Assembly: GCF_000311785.1 (NCBI RefSeq)
Contig: NZ_HE978541.1
Location: 16,312 to 48,564 of the forward strand
DNA length: 32,253 bases
Source of the DNA: Brevibacillus massiliensis
GTDB taxonomy: Bacteria; Bacillota; Bacilli; Brevibacillales; Brevibacillaceae
Direction: 5' to 3'
Below the pieces are notes generated by a model. The model was not told the DNA's origin. It ran no database searches and worked only from the letters and a program-made list of their open reading frames with translations. Shown here piece after piece: positions 15,746 through 24,290 of the stretch. The first letter of the stretch is position 1, and each line of letters begins with the position of its first letter. A program made the position numbers and the translations under genes.

Positions 15746-17065
15746 GTGAACCTGGATAAACATCATGTTGTCTCCACAGAACCTACCGTAACTGCGACAA
15801 ATGGGAGCAAGACGAGAAAAGCTGTTTTTGCCGCGGCGATTGGAAATACTCTGGAATGGTATGATATGGCGGTTTATGCCTATTTTGCCCCGATCATCTC
15901 CAAGCTGTTCTTTCCCAGTTCCAGCGCAATAGCCTCATTGCTCCTCACTTTTGCTGTGTTTGCCGTCGGGTTTATTATTCGTCCTTTGGGAGCAATCATT
16001 TTTGGGCCTTACGGAGATCGGGTAGGCAGGAAGAAGGCACTTTCCTTAGCCATTATCCTTATGGGCGTTTCCACTTTTGTCATTGGGATTTTGCCAACCT
16101 ATGACCAGATCGGATTACTGGCGCCAATTCTTTTGGTAGCGGCCAGATTGGCACAGGGATTATCCGCCGGCGGTGAATGGGGAAGCAATACCTCCTTTAT
16201 CGTGGAATACGCAAAACCTGGAAAGAGAGGATTTTACGGAAGCTGGAATCAGGTGAGTACGGCTGGCGGTTCATTGCTTGGCTCTATTGTGGCAGCAATC
16301 CTGACGAATGTCGTTACCCCTGAAACTCTCAGCGCATGGGCCTGGCGGATTCCGTTTATTATCGGGATTGTGATCTGCGTATTTGGATACTACTTGCGGG
16401 CAAAATTGGATGAAACACCCGAGTTCGAGTCGGCTAGCAAAAAAGAACAAGTGTCTAAAACACCTCTGCTTGACCTGATAAAAAAACATCCCAAAGACTT
16501 GTTTGTAACTTTTGGTTTTACGGTTCACTGGACTGCTTCGTTTTACTTGTTGTTGACATATATGCCCTCGTACATCTCCAACGTCATGAAACTGCCTTAT
16601 AATCTCGCCCTGCTTTCGAATGTCATCGTGCTCTTTTTCTTCATCACAATCGTTCCGTTCGTAGGAGCCTTGTCGGACAAAATCGGACGAAAACCATTGC
16701 TTATCACATCAACGCTGGGTTTTATCTTATTGTCCTACCCTCTCTTTTCGCTGATGTCCCATTCGGGTTTTGTCATGATTGTTTTATGTCAAATGGTCCT
16801 GGCTGTTTTTTTATCAGCATTTTCCGGACCGGGACCGGCTGCAATTGCTGAGTTGACATCGACCAGGATTCGATCAAGTGCCCTTTCCATTGGATATAAC
16901 ACGGCAGTAGCGGCGTTTGGAGGGACAGCCCCGTTTATTGCTACTTATCTCGTCTCGGTTACAGATAACAAGCTTTCACCGACGTTTTATGTAATTGGCT
17001 GTGCATTGATCACGTTTTTGGTATTGATCCGACTGAAAGAAACGTTTAAAGAACCGTTGAAGTAA
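15746..17065 (+). CDS. MHS-family (metabolite:H+ symporter) MFS transporter (439 aa)
   Basis: Twelve predicted membrane spans. The MHS/ProP-ShiA-KgtP subfamily is marked by AIGNTLEWYDMAVYAYFAPII near residue 30, by GPYGDRVGRKKAL in the loop between spans 2 and 3, by RLAQGLSAGGEWGSNTSFIVEYAKPGKRGFYGSW in the first half, and by ALSDKIGRKPLL in the second. Members import carboxylic acids, betaines, shikimate and similar small organic solutes. GTG at 15746 lies 8 bases after GAGGAGG. It sits in the middle of the operon headed by the broken SDR gene, so it probably imports the substrate of the enzymes encoded downstream. That substrate is not known. Confidence 0.88.
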   Translation: MNLDKHHVVSTEPTVTATNGSKTRKAVFAAAIGNTLEWYDMAVYAYFAPIISKLFFPSSSAIASLLLTFAVFAVGFIIRPLGAIIFGPYGDRVGRKKALSLAIILMGVSTFVIGILPTYDQIGLLAPILLVAARLAQGLSAGGEWGSNTSFIVEYAKPGKRGFYGSWNQVSTAGGSLLGSIVAAILTNVVTPETLSAWAWRIPFIIGIVICVFGYYLRAKLDETPEFESASKKEQVSKTPLLDLIKKHPKDLFVTFGFTVHWTASFYLLLTYMPSYISNVMKLPYNLALLSNVIVLFFFITIVPFVGALSDKIGRKPLLITSTLGFILLSYPLFSLMSHSGFVMIVLCQMVLAVFLSAFSGPGPAAIAELTSTRIRSSALSIGYNTAVAAFGGTAPFIATYLVSVTDNKLSPTFYVIGCALITFLVLIRLKETFKEPLK

Positions 17066-17111
17066 GGGAATCACATGCATTTCACGGTGTAGAGACAGGA
17101 GGGAAAGACTT

Positions 17112-18149
17112 GTGAAGATTACGGTAGTTGGAGCGGGGGGCATAGGCGGAGTCATCGGCGGTTATCTGGCGAGGAACGGCGAAGATATAACACTTGTCGA
17201 TGTAAGTGAGGAACATGTCGGCAAAATGCGGCTGGCCGGACTGAAGATTCAGGGGAATGTTGAATCATTTACCGTCCCTGTTTCTGCCATGACGATGAAA
17301 GAACTGCTCGAATCACGAACCACGCTGGAGCTTGTTTTTCTCTGCGTCAAGGCGCAGCACACCAGGCAGGCTGTGAATATGTTCAAGCATTTGCTGACAC
17401 CCGACTCGGCCGTTGTGTCGTTCCAAAATGGATTGTGTGAACAAGAAATTGCTGCCCTGATTGGCGAAGAGCGTACCATTGGCTGCTTCGTAAATCTGTT
17501 CTCCGATTATTTGGAGCCTGGAGTAGTGCAATATGGCGGCGTAGGCAGCTTGTCTATCGGAGAATTAGGGGGTGTCGTAACGCCCCGGGTTGAAGAGATC
17601 GTTCAAAGATTGGCAGCTTGGGGCGAGGCAAAATCGACAGATAACATATGGGGCTACCTGTGGGGGAAGTTAGGGTATGCGGCTGTTTTAAGTGCAACCG
17701 CCCTTACCAATGAGACGATTGCCGATCTTCTTGAGTCTGAACGGGACCGCAGAATGCTTCTAGACCTGGCGTCTGAAGTGCTTGCCGTTGCCCACGTCAA
17801 AAAAATCAAGCCAGCCGGGTTTGATGACTGGGAGCCCTCGCTTTATTATCCTGTTGAGACGCGCAACTGGCAGGCCATTCATCGGCAAATGGATCAGCTG
17901 ATCAGACGGCTGCGCTCCTATACAAAAACCCGATCCGGAATTTGGCGTGATCTGGCAGTACGAAAAAGGAAAACAGAAGTGCCGTACCAGTTTTCACCTG
18001 TCATACAAGAAGGCGAAGCCCTTGGCATCGATATGACATTAACGAAATCGCTTGTTCGGATGATTTCCGAGGTGGAAGATGGAAAACGGGAGCAGTCCCT
18101 TTCCAATCTGGAAGAACTTCACCTGATCCATCAAAAGAAACACGGATAA
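17112..18149 (+). CDS. Ketopantoate reductase (ApbA/PanE)-family dehydrogenase (345 aa)
   Basis: Rossmann motif VVGAGGIGGVIGGYLA (5-20), the CVKAQHT segment (about 77-83) and SFQNGLCEQE (about 103-112) are characteristic of the ApbA/PanE family. The catalytic lysine is in LWGKLGYAAVLSATALTNET (about 184-203). The C-terminal part (about 230-345) is longer and more divergent than in true PanE, including a long basic stretch RSYTKTRSGIWRDLAVRKRK. It is therefore more likely a 2-oxo/2-hydroxy acid reductase acting on an intermediate of this operon than the pantothenate enzyme. GTG at 17112 follows AGGAGGGAAAGACTT. It lies 46 bases after the transporter gene. Confidence 0.85.
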   Translation: MKITVVGAGGIGGVIGGYLARNGEDITLVDVSEEHVGKMRLAGLKIQGNVESFTVPVSAMTMKELLESRTTLELVFLCVKAQHTRQAVNMFKHLLTPDSAVVSFQNGLCEQEIAALIGEERTIGCFVNLFSDYLEPGVVQYGGVGSLSIGELGGVVTPRVEEIVQRLAAWGEAKSTDNIWGYLWGKLGYAAVLSATALTNETIADLLESERDRRMLLDLASEVLAVAHVKKIKPAGFDDWEPSLYYPVETRNWQAIHRQMDQLIRRLRSYTKTRSGIWRDLAVRKRKTEVPYQFSPVIQEGEALGIDMTLTKSLVRMISEVEDGKREQSLSNLEELHLIHQKKHG

Positions 18150-18187
18150 AAATTCGCACTTCATCTTTGTTCAACGGGAGATAACTT

Positions 18188-19417
18188 ATGCAGAGAGAAA
18201 TCGTTGGTAACATGATCAGTCATATTGAAAGCTACAAAGGGGAAATTTTCGACTTACTAAAAAAAATAGTAAATACAAACAGTTACTCCTACAATAAAGA
18301 AGGAGTGGACCGGGTTGGGAAGATTTTGAGCGAGTATCTGGAGCAATTTGAAATTCCCTACGTGATTCGCGAGCAAGCCACTTTCGGCAACCATATCTCG
18401 GCTGTCATCAAGGGCTCGAAACCGGGGAAAATATTATTATTGGGTCATATGGATACTCCTCACACCCCTGACAGCACAAAAGATTGGCGCTATTGCGAAG
18501 ATGGTGTGAAAGCCTACGGGCCTGGGGTTTCCGATATGAAGTCGGGTTTGGTAGGCATGATTTTCGCTGCAGCCGCCTTAAAACAGGCAAAGATCGATCT
18601 GTGTGATATCGAAATGTTGTTTACACCGGACGAGGAAATCGGTTCACCCCTGTCCAGAACCATCATAGAAGAGTCGGCAAACGACGCACTGGCTGTCTTT
18701 AATCTGGAGTCGGCAAGGCCGGATGGATCTGTTGTCACTTCCAGAAAAGGGTCGACACATCTCCATTTTCACATTGAAGGCAGGGCTGCTCACTCAGGAG
18801 TGGCTATTGAGGATGGAATCAGCGCCATCGAAGAGTTGGCATACAAGATCCTTGAGCTTAAGAAACTGACAGACATCGAGCGGGGGATAACCGTTAATGT
18901 GGGGACGGTGGAAGGCGGCGTGAACACGAATGTGGTGGCACCGCATGCAGCGGGGACGATTCACATCGGTTTTCGGACAGTGCAGGACTATCAGGAAGTC
19001 ATGGAGAAGGTTCGACGCATTTTTCAGACGAGTTTTGTGCCTGGAACCAGGAGCACGGTACGTGGAGGGAAAGGCTTCTTGCCGATGGAAAGGCACAGCG
19101 GCGTCTTAAAACTGTTTGAGATTGTAACAGAATCAGCTTCCCTGCTGAATATGCGGATAACGGAAAAGGATACGGGCGGGGCAGCCGACGCTGGTTTCCC
19201 CGCCTCGATGGGAATCCCCACCATATGCGGAATGGGACCGGTTGGAGGCGGATGGCACAGTCCAGGCGAGTACATGGTCATGGATACGTTTATTCCTCGC
19301 ATTCAACTGTTGGCTCTGAGCGTGGCACTGGCTTCGAATCGTCTTTCATGTCTGCAAGGCAACCCGCGGATTAAGGAGGAATCGGCAAATGGGAAACAGG
19401 AATGTGAATCTGATTGA
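18188..19417 (+). CDS. M20-family metallohydrolase (carboxypeptidase G2/ArgE-DapE-like) (409 aa)
   Basis: A two-metal zinc hydrolase of the M20 family. Ligands and catalytic residues are all visible: His87 and Asp89 in LLGHMDTPH, bridging Asp116 in GPGVSDMKSG, Glu149-Glu150 in TPDEEIGS (base and ligand), Glu174 in FNLESARP, and His357 in GGWHSPGEY. The dimerisation domain insert begins at about residue 185 (HLHFHIEGRAAHSGVAIEDG). These enzymes cleave amides: N-acyl amino acids, carbamoyl amino acids, or dipeptides. ATG at 18188 follows CGGGAGATAACTT. The 3' end overlaps the next gene by 29 bases, so the two are likely translated together. It probably hydrolyses the amide product of the operon's ring-opening or transport step. 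Confidence 0.9.
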   Translation: MQREIVGNMISHIESYKGEIFDLLKKIVNTNSYSYNKEGVDRVGKILSEYLEQFEIPYVIREQATFGNHISAVIKGSKPGKILLLGHMDTPHTPDSTKDWRYCEDGVKAYGPGVSDMKSGLVGMIFAAAALKQAKIDLCDIEMLFTPDEEIGSPLSRTIIEESANDALAVFNLESARPDGSVVTSRKGSTHLHFHIEGRAAHSGVAIEDGISAIEELAYKILELKKLTDIERGITVNVGTVEGGVNTNVVAPHAAGTIHIGFRTVQDYQEVMEKVRRIFQTSFVPGTRSTVRGGKGFLPMERHSGVLKLFEIVTESASLLNMRITEKDTGGAADAGFPASMGIPTICGMGPVGGGWHSPGEYMVMDTFIPRIQLLALSVALASNRLSCLQGNPRIKEESANGKQECESD

Positions 19418-21140
19418 AGCTTCTGTCATCGAGGAAGTAAACAAGGAAAACCTGATGGAATTTACCAGGGAAATATCCAAAGAAGTGCGCCTGTCCGGGT
19501 CTGCAGAGGAACGGAGAGCCTTCGAGTACGTACAGCAGAAAATCGAGAGTTTTGGTATCCCCGCCCGTATCATATGGAGCGATCAGTACATCAGCTTGCC
19601 TGTACATGCCAGCCTCACGGTTGGGGGGACAAGTCTGAACTGCATCACGCATTCGATGGCTGTTTCGACGGGGGAACAGGGTGTAGAAGGAGAACTTGTC
19701 TACGTCGGAACGGCTGATCCGAAGAACTTTAAGAAATGTGATTTGACCGGAAAGATTGCGGTGATCCAAAATCTTGCCGTACCCGGAGCAGTGAAAGCCG
19801 CCCAAGAGGCAGGAGCGAAGGGAATTGTCTTTATCCATGCAACATATACACATGAAATGATCGTCTCCCCTGTATGGGGAAGCCCGACGCCGGAAACGGT
19901 CGGACAGCTGCCGCAAATCCCGGTGGTATCTGTCAATTACGAGGACGGCGAGTGGATCAAATCTGCGATACAGAAATCGCCTGTTTCCGCCTGGATGAAA
20001 ACCAAAGTGGATACGGGGTGGCGTCCGATCCCCACCCTGATTGCGGAAATCAAAGGGTCGATTGAACCGGATAAATTTGTGTTATTCAGCGGTCATATTG
20101 ATTCCTGGCATTACGGTGCGATGGACAATGGATCGGCCAACGCCACCATGATCGAGACAGCACGTATCCTCTCAAAACACAAGGACCGTCTTCGCCGCAC
20201 ATTGCGTTTGGCTTTTTGGTCCGGACATTCGCACGGTCGATATGCAGGCTCAGCCTGGTATTGTGACACGAACTGGGAAGATTTGCGGGAGAACTGCGTG
20301 CTTCACATCAATATCGATTCAGTCGGCGCCAAGGGGGCAACTGTTTTAAGTGAAGCAAACAGCATGGCGGAAACGAGAGAGCTGGGGGCAGCAGCAATTG
20401 AGCGGATGACCGGCAACACGTTTACCGGTTCACGCTTTGGCCGAGCAGGTGATCAGTCATTCTGGGGTACCGGAACACCTTCTTTGTTTATGGGGCTGTC
20501 TGAACAAGAAGCGTCGACAGATCCCGCCTCTCAAGCGTTTGCCCAACTGTTCGGCAACGGGAAAGCAGGAGGATTTGGCTGGTGGTGGCACACGACGGAG
20601 GATACGATTGATAAAATCGATCCGAATTTTCTGGAACGGGATTGCAAGATATACGTTAACACGGTGTTCCAAGCTTGTTCACAACCGATCATTCCGATCA
20701 ATCAGCTGGCCGCCATCGATGAAGTAACAGGGTATCTCCTTGATTACAGGGAGAAAAGCGGAAACCATCTTGACTTCTCTGCATCTCTCGATCGAATCGG
20801 TCGGGTAAAAAAATTGACGTCAGAACTGTATGAACGGATACAGAATGAACAGCTTTCCGAAAAGCAGATTTCCATTGTCAATCAAGGCTTGATGGAATTA
20901 TCTCATGTTCTTGTACCTCTCAACTACGTAAGCGGGGATATCTATGAGCATGATCCTGCGTTGAAACAGGCTCCTATACCGGCTTTGGCGAATAGCGAAC
21001 GTTTAGCGGCGGTTGAGGTTGGAAGTGACGAGTTTTATCAGTTAAAAACATTGTATACCCGCAGATTAAATCGGGTGAATCATTTGCTTTTACAAGCTGT
21101 ACGGACGATGGAAGCGACGCTGCACAAGCTGTCGAACTAG
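19389..21140 (+). CDS. M28-like metallohydrolase with PA domain and altered active-site motif (583 aa)
   Basis: Resembles M28 aminopeptidases with a protease-associated (PA) insert at about 95-200. Metal ligands His236 and Asp246 are seen in LFSGHIDSWHYGAMDNGSA, Asp310 in INIDSVG and His401 in WWWHTTEDTID. The usual Glu-Glu motif that gives the general base and one metal ligand (W.GEE.G..GS) is replaced by FWSGHSHGRYAGSAW (277-290): neither glutamate is present, and His280 and His282 stand there. So either the site uses histidine or the enzyme does different chemistry. A long C-terminal helical region (about 430-583) follows. No signal peptide is seen, so it is probably cytoplasmic. ATG at 19389 lies 8 bases after AAGGAGG, inside the M20 gene. 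Confidence 0.85.
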   Translation: MGNRNVNLIEASVIEEVNKENLMEFTREISKEVRLSGSAEERRAFEYVQQKIESFGIPARIIWSDQYISLPVHASLTVGGTSLNCITHSMAVSTGEQGVEGELVYVGTADPKNFKKCDLTGKIAVIQNLAVPGAVKAAQEAGAKGIVFIHATYTHEMIVSPVWGSPTPETVGQLPQIPVVSVNYEDGEWIKSAIQKSPVSAWMKTKVDTGWRPIPTLIAEIKGSIEPDKFVLFSGHIDSWHYGAMDNGSANATMIETARILSKHKDRLRRTLRLAFWSGHSHGRYAGSAWYCDTNWEDLRENCVLHINIDSVGAKGATVLSEANSMAETRELGAAAIERMTGNTFTGSRFGRAGDQSFWGTGTPSLFMGLSEQEASTDPASQAFAQLFGNGKAGGFGWWWHTTEDTIDKIDPNFLERDCKIYVNTVFQACSQPIIPINQLAAIDEVTGYLLDYREKSGNHLDFSASLDRIGRVKKLTSELYERIQNEQLSEKQISIVNQGLMELSHVLVPLNYVSGDIYEHDPALKQAPIPALANSERLAAVEVGSDEFYQLKTLYTRRLNRVNHLLLQAVRTMEATLHKLSN

Positions 21141-21180
21141 CATCGGCCGCCGTGAACAATGAGGGAGGAGGGAAGCAAAC

Positions 21181-21963
21181 GTGAATGCGAAGAGATACGT
21201 AGTACTATCGTTTGATGTCGACGGGGAGACCTTGTGGACGGCGAGGGACGCTGCGAATTGGAACCGTCCCGTTACCTTGTCACAAGGCATCTATGGCCCT
21301 GAAGTCGGCCTGCCAAGGATATTGAAATTGCTGCAAAAGTATTCCATTCCTGCAACCTTTTTTGTACCGGGATACGTGATCGAAAAACATCGAGCTGCTA
21401 TTGAGGAGATTGTGCAGGGAGGACACGAGATCGGTCATCACGGATATCTTCATGAATGGCCTGATACCCTGACCTCCGAGCAGGAGCGAGAGGTCTTTGA
21501 GCTGGGAATCGACCGAATCCGCAGCATCACGGGAAAAGCGCCGGCAGGCTACCGTTCTCCTGCATGGGAATTCAGTTCAAAAACGATGGACTATTTACAG
21601 GAATTCGGATTTCTTTATTCCTCAAACATGATGGATAACGACGAACCCTATGTTCACGACAACGGTATCGTCGAGCTGCCCGTTCAGTGGTACCTGGATG
21701 ACGCTCCCTTTTTCTTGTACAGCGTGCGGTTGCCCGGTCGTACCATACACCCCCCGTCGGCGGTATTAGAGACGTGGCAGGAAGAATTTTCCGCTTTATA
21801 TGAAGAAGGCAAGTCGATGGTTTTAACCCTGCATCCGCAAATCATCGGACGGGCATATCGCGTTAAAATGCTGGAGAGTTTCATCCAATTCGTGATGAGG
21901 CATGCTGATGCGCAGTTCATTACCGGGGAGAAATTAGCCTGCCTGACGTTGAAAGCAACATAG
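21181..21963 (+). CDS. Polysaccharide-deacetylase-fold hydrolase, cyclic-imidase/PuuE-like (260 aa)
   Basis: NodB-homology metallohydrolase. Motif 1 is SFDVDGETLW (10-19), with Asp12 and Asp14. Motif 2 is GHEIGHHGYLHEWP (81-94), with the metal-binding histidines. Motif 3 is AGYRSPAWEFS (122-132). The late motif VLTLHPQIIGRAYRVKMLESFI is typical of the branch that contains cyclic imide hydrolases, allantoinase PuuE and Helicobacter PgdA-like proteins, rather than of secreted chitin or peptidoglycan deacetylases. There is no signal peptide, which also favours an intracellular small-molecule substrate. GTG at 21181 follows GGGAGGAGGGAAGCAAAC. It is the last gene of the operon and is followed by a terminator. 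Confidence 0.85.
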   Translation: MNAKRYVVLSFDVDGETLWTARDAANWNRPVTLSQGIYGPEVGLPRILKLLQKYSIPATFFVPGYVIEKHRAAIEEIVQGGHEIGHHGYLHEWPDTLTSEQEREVFELGIDRIRSITGKAPAGYRSPAWEFSSKTMDYLQEFGFLYSSNMMDNDEPYVHDNGIVELPVQWYLDDAPFFLYSVRLPGRTIHPPSAVLETWQEEFSALYEEGKSMVLTLHPQIIGRAYRVKMLESFIQFVMRHADAQFITGEKLACLTLKAT

Positions 21964-21982
21964 CAACAAAAGGATAGCGAAG

Positions 21983-22018
21983 GCCCGAATCTATCAAGAG
22001 GTTCGGGCTTCTTTTTTT
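21983..22018 (+). terminator. Terminator of the catabolic operon
   Basis: GCCCGAATCT (21983-21992), loop ATCAAG, AGGTTCGGGC (21999-22008), then TTCTTTTTTT. Confidence 0.85.
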
Positions 22019-22022
22019 ATAG

Positions 22023-22045
22023 CCCGACATCCCCCTGACATATTT
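22023..22045. promoter_or_regulatory. Candidate response-regulator site upstream of the two-component genes
   Basis: CCCGACA, nine bases, CATATTT. The same arrangement occurs upstream of the efflux operon (24233-24257). A TATAAT at 22075-22080 is probably the -10 of the response-regulator gene. Confidence 0.4.
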
Positions 22046-22105
22046 CCTCTGTACGCTAGGAACTGAGATTCATGTATAATGTCGGGTAGAAATGGGGGAG
22101 AGACA

Positions 22106-22789
22106 TTGAAAAGCATTCTGATTGTGGAAGATGAATTGTCGATCTCGCGTGTCTTGAAAGCTTATTTGGAAAAAGCGGAATATACCGTTGAGCAGGCATT
22201 CGACGGGGATGAGGCGTTGGAAAAGTTTGCCGCGATGAACCCTTCGCTCGTGCTGCTGGATGTGATGCTCCCCGGGCAAAGCGGCTGGAGCATTCTAAAC
22301 CGCATCCGCGAGCAAAGCGCTTGCCCCGTGATTATGCTGACAGCGCTCGGGCATATCGATCACAAGCTGGCGGGGCTGAACCAGGGGGCGGACGATTACA
22401 TCACCAAGCCGTTCAATGCTGATGAGGTGGTCGCGCGCGTAAAGGCCGTTTTGCGCCGCTCGGGACAGGTATTGGAGACGGATGGGACCAAGTACTTTGG
22501 CAGTTTGCGGGTTGACTTCAAGGCTCACACCGTTACCCTGCACGGCATCGAGCTCAACTTCAATCCGCGGGATCTTTCCTTGCTTTTGTTTCTCGCCCAA
22601 AAACCCAATCAGATGTTTACACGGGAACAGTTGATCGAAAATGTGTGGGGGATGGATTACGAAGGAAGTGACCGGGCTGTAGACCTGGCCATCACCAGAA
22701 TCAGAAGAATCCTGCAAAATTGGCCCGTTTCGGAAGGGGAAATCCGCACCTACAGAGGGATGGGGTATAAATTTTGTGTCTACGAATAA
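22106..22789 (+). CDS. OmpR/PhoB-family response regulator (227 aa)
   Basis: Receiver domain (1-115) with acidic pocket Glu8-Asp9 in LIVEDE, phosphoacceptor Asp52 in VLLDVMLPG, a Thr in MLTALG and the conserved Lys in YITKPF. The C-terminal winged helix (about 130-227) ends with DLAITRIRRILQNWP and TYRGMGYKF, typical of OmpR-type DNA binding. The frame is open back to an ATG at 22079, but that ATG lies inside the TATAAT of the promoter. TTG at 22106, 6 bases after GGGGGAGAG, is the better start and gives the normal MKSILIVEDE beginning. The kinase gene overlaps its 3' end. The likely targets are its own promoter and the neighbouring efflux operon. Confidence 0.92.
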   Translation: MKSILIVEDELSISRVLKAYLEKAEYTVEQAFDGDEALEKFAAMNPSLVLLDVMLPGQSGWSILNRIREQSACPVIMLTALGHIDHKLAGLNQGADDYITKPFNADEVVARVKAVLRRSGQVLETDGTKYFGSLRVDFKAHTVTLHGIELNFNPRDLSLLLFLAQKPNQMFTREQLIENVWGMDYEGSDRAVDLAITRIRRILQNWPVSEGEIRTYRGMGYKFCVYE

Positions 22790-24185
22790 AAGCAAGCGAA
22801 AATCACTGTTAACGTATTGGACGACCCGTTATCTGATTACGCTCTGCGTGGGACTGGTGGTGTTTGGCGTTTCCACCAGTTTGTGGTTGAACTACAGTGA
22901 GAAAGAAAGGCGGCTCGATGTTCTCCGGTTCATGGCTGCGGAAATTTCCGATCGCATTGTCGATGATAACGGGCATATTCAGATCGGTTCGTTTCTGGCG
23001 CCGATATTTGACCGGCAGCGAAAGTTTTTGCAATTTAATGGCCAGCTCTTCCTGTTAATCCTCGATGAGAAGAATAACGCTCTGTTTAATTCTCTGCCAA
23101 GTAAAATGCCCAAAGAGCTTTTAGTCGATCTCACGACGCAATTGGATGAAGAGAACGGTGACCAACTGACGCTTAAACACGGCGAGAAAATCTACGTGGT
23201 AAAGCGAAAACTGGAGCATAACAATCTGACGATCGGCTGGGTCATCCTGATGTCTCCCGAAAAGGAGATCAACAAGGTCAGAGATTCGCAGTTTCTGTTT
23301 ATCATGCTGGGGGCTTTGGTTTTACTAGGGTGGATGATTATCTATTTGCTCACCAGGCAGCTGGCCAAACCGATAAAAGGAGTCGCTCATGCCGCCAAAG
23401 AGATCGTCGCCGGCAACTATGACATTCACCTGGAGAGGAACAGCAAGGAGAAGGAAATTTTTGAACTGATCCATTCCTTCAAGGATATGGCTGACCGATT
23501 GGGACAACTGGAAAGGATGCGGACAGAGCTTTTGGCCGGAGTGACGCACGAACTAAAAACGCCTGTCACCTCGATCAGCGGTCTGATTCAAGCGGTAAGG
23601 GACGGTATCGTTACCGGTGAGGAAGCAAAAGAGTTTCTGGATATATGCGCGAAGGAAACCAGCAAACTGCACAAAATGGTGGAAGATTTGCTGGATTTCA
23701 ACTCCTTTGCCGTGGGAGATATCAAGATTCAAAAGGAAGAGCAAGACATCAATACATTGATCCAGGAGATTACCCACCAATGGCTGATTGTCCAGGAAGA
23801 AAATTCGATACGTCTGCACAAGCAATTTCCTGATTACAGCATCGTGGCCGCCACCGATCCGCTGCGGGTTCAGCAGATTTTGTACAACCTGTTGAACAAT
23901 GCCAAGCAGGCGTGCAAAGAGAACGGAGTCATCGAGATCTCCCTGTACGAAACGGACGATGAGATCAAGATTGATGTCAAAGATAACGGCGTTGGCATCC
24001 CTGAAGAGGAGCAGTCGATGATCTTTGAGAAGTTTTTCCGCGGCGAAGAGAAAAAACTGAAAGTCAGGGGCCTTGGTCTGGGGCTGCCGTTCAGCAGATT
24101 GTTGGCTCAGGCGCTGGGGGGAGATCTGGTGTTAAAAGAGAGCGTGAAAAACAGTACGATCTTTACGCTTATTTTACCCAAGTGA
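22776..24185 (+). CDS. Sensor histidine kinase (469 aa)
   Basis: Partner of the response regulator, overlapping its gene by 14 bases. Two membrane spans (about 18-38 and 172-193) flank an extracytoplasmic sensor region of about 130 residues. Then come a HAMP domain (about 194-245, with LAKPIKGVAHAAKEIVAGNYD), a dimerisation/phosphoacceptor helix with His258 in GVTHELKTPVTSISG, and the ATP-binding domain with the N box LYNLLNNAKQA, the G1 box DVKDNGVGIP and the G2 box GLGLGLPFS. The architecture is BaeS/PhoR-like. GTG at 22776 gives MSTNKSKRKSLL. What it senses is not known; the linked efflux operon suggests an envelope-active compound or a peptide. Confidence 0.92.
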   Translation: MSTNKSKRKSLLTYWTTRYLITLCVGLVVFGVSTSLWLNYSEKERRLDVLRFMAAEISDRIVDDNGHIQIGSFLAPIFDRQRKFLQFNGQLFLLILDEKNNALFNSLPSKMPKELLVDLTTQLDEENGDQLTLKHGEKIYVVKRKLEHNNLTIGWVILMSPEKEINKVRDSQFLFIMLGALVLLGWMIIYLLTRQLAKPIKGVAHAAKEIVAGNYDIHLERNSKEKEIFELIHSFKDMADRLGQLERMRTELLAGVTHELKTPVTSISGLIQAVRDGIVTGEEAKEFLDICAKETSKLHKMVEDLLDFNSFAVGDIKIQKEEQDINTLIQEITHQWLIVQEENSIRLHKQFPDYSIVAATDPLRVQQILYNLLNNAKQACKENGVIEISLYETDDEIKIDVKDNGVGIPEEEQSMIFEKFFRGEEKKLKVRGLGLGLPFSRLLAQALGGDLVLKESVKNSTIFTLILPK

Positions 24186-24190
24186 TTCGG

Positions 24191-24215
24191 CGGCACGGAA
24201 AGTGCCGTCTTTTTT
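24191..24215 (+). terminator. Terminator after the histidine kinase gene
   Basis: CGGCAC (24191-24196), loop GGAAA, GTGCCG (24202-24207), then TCTTTTTT. Confidence 0.8.
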
Positions 24216-24232
24216 GCGGGCTCTGAAATACT

Positions 24233-24257
24233 CCCGACACATACATCTCATATATTT
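24233..24257. promoter_or_regulatory. Candidate response-regulator site upstream of the efflux operon
   Basis: CCCGACA (24233-24239), nine bases, CATATATTT (24249-24257), matching the site upstream of the response-regulator gene. It lies about 50 bases before the adaptor start. Confidence 0.4.
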
Positions 24258-24290
24258 GCTTTAGTATGGTTGGGGGAGGGAGAAAGAATC

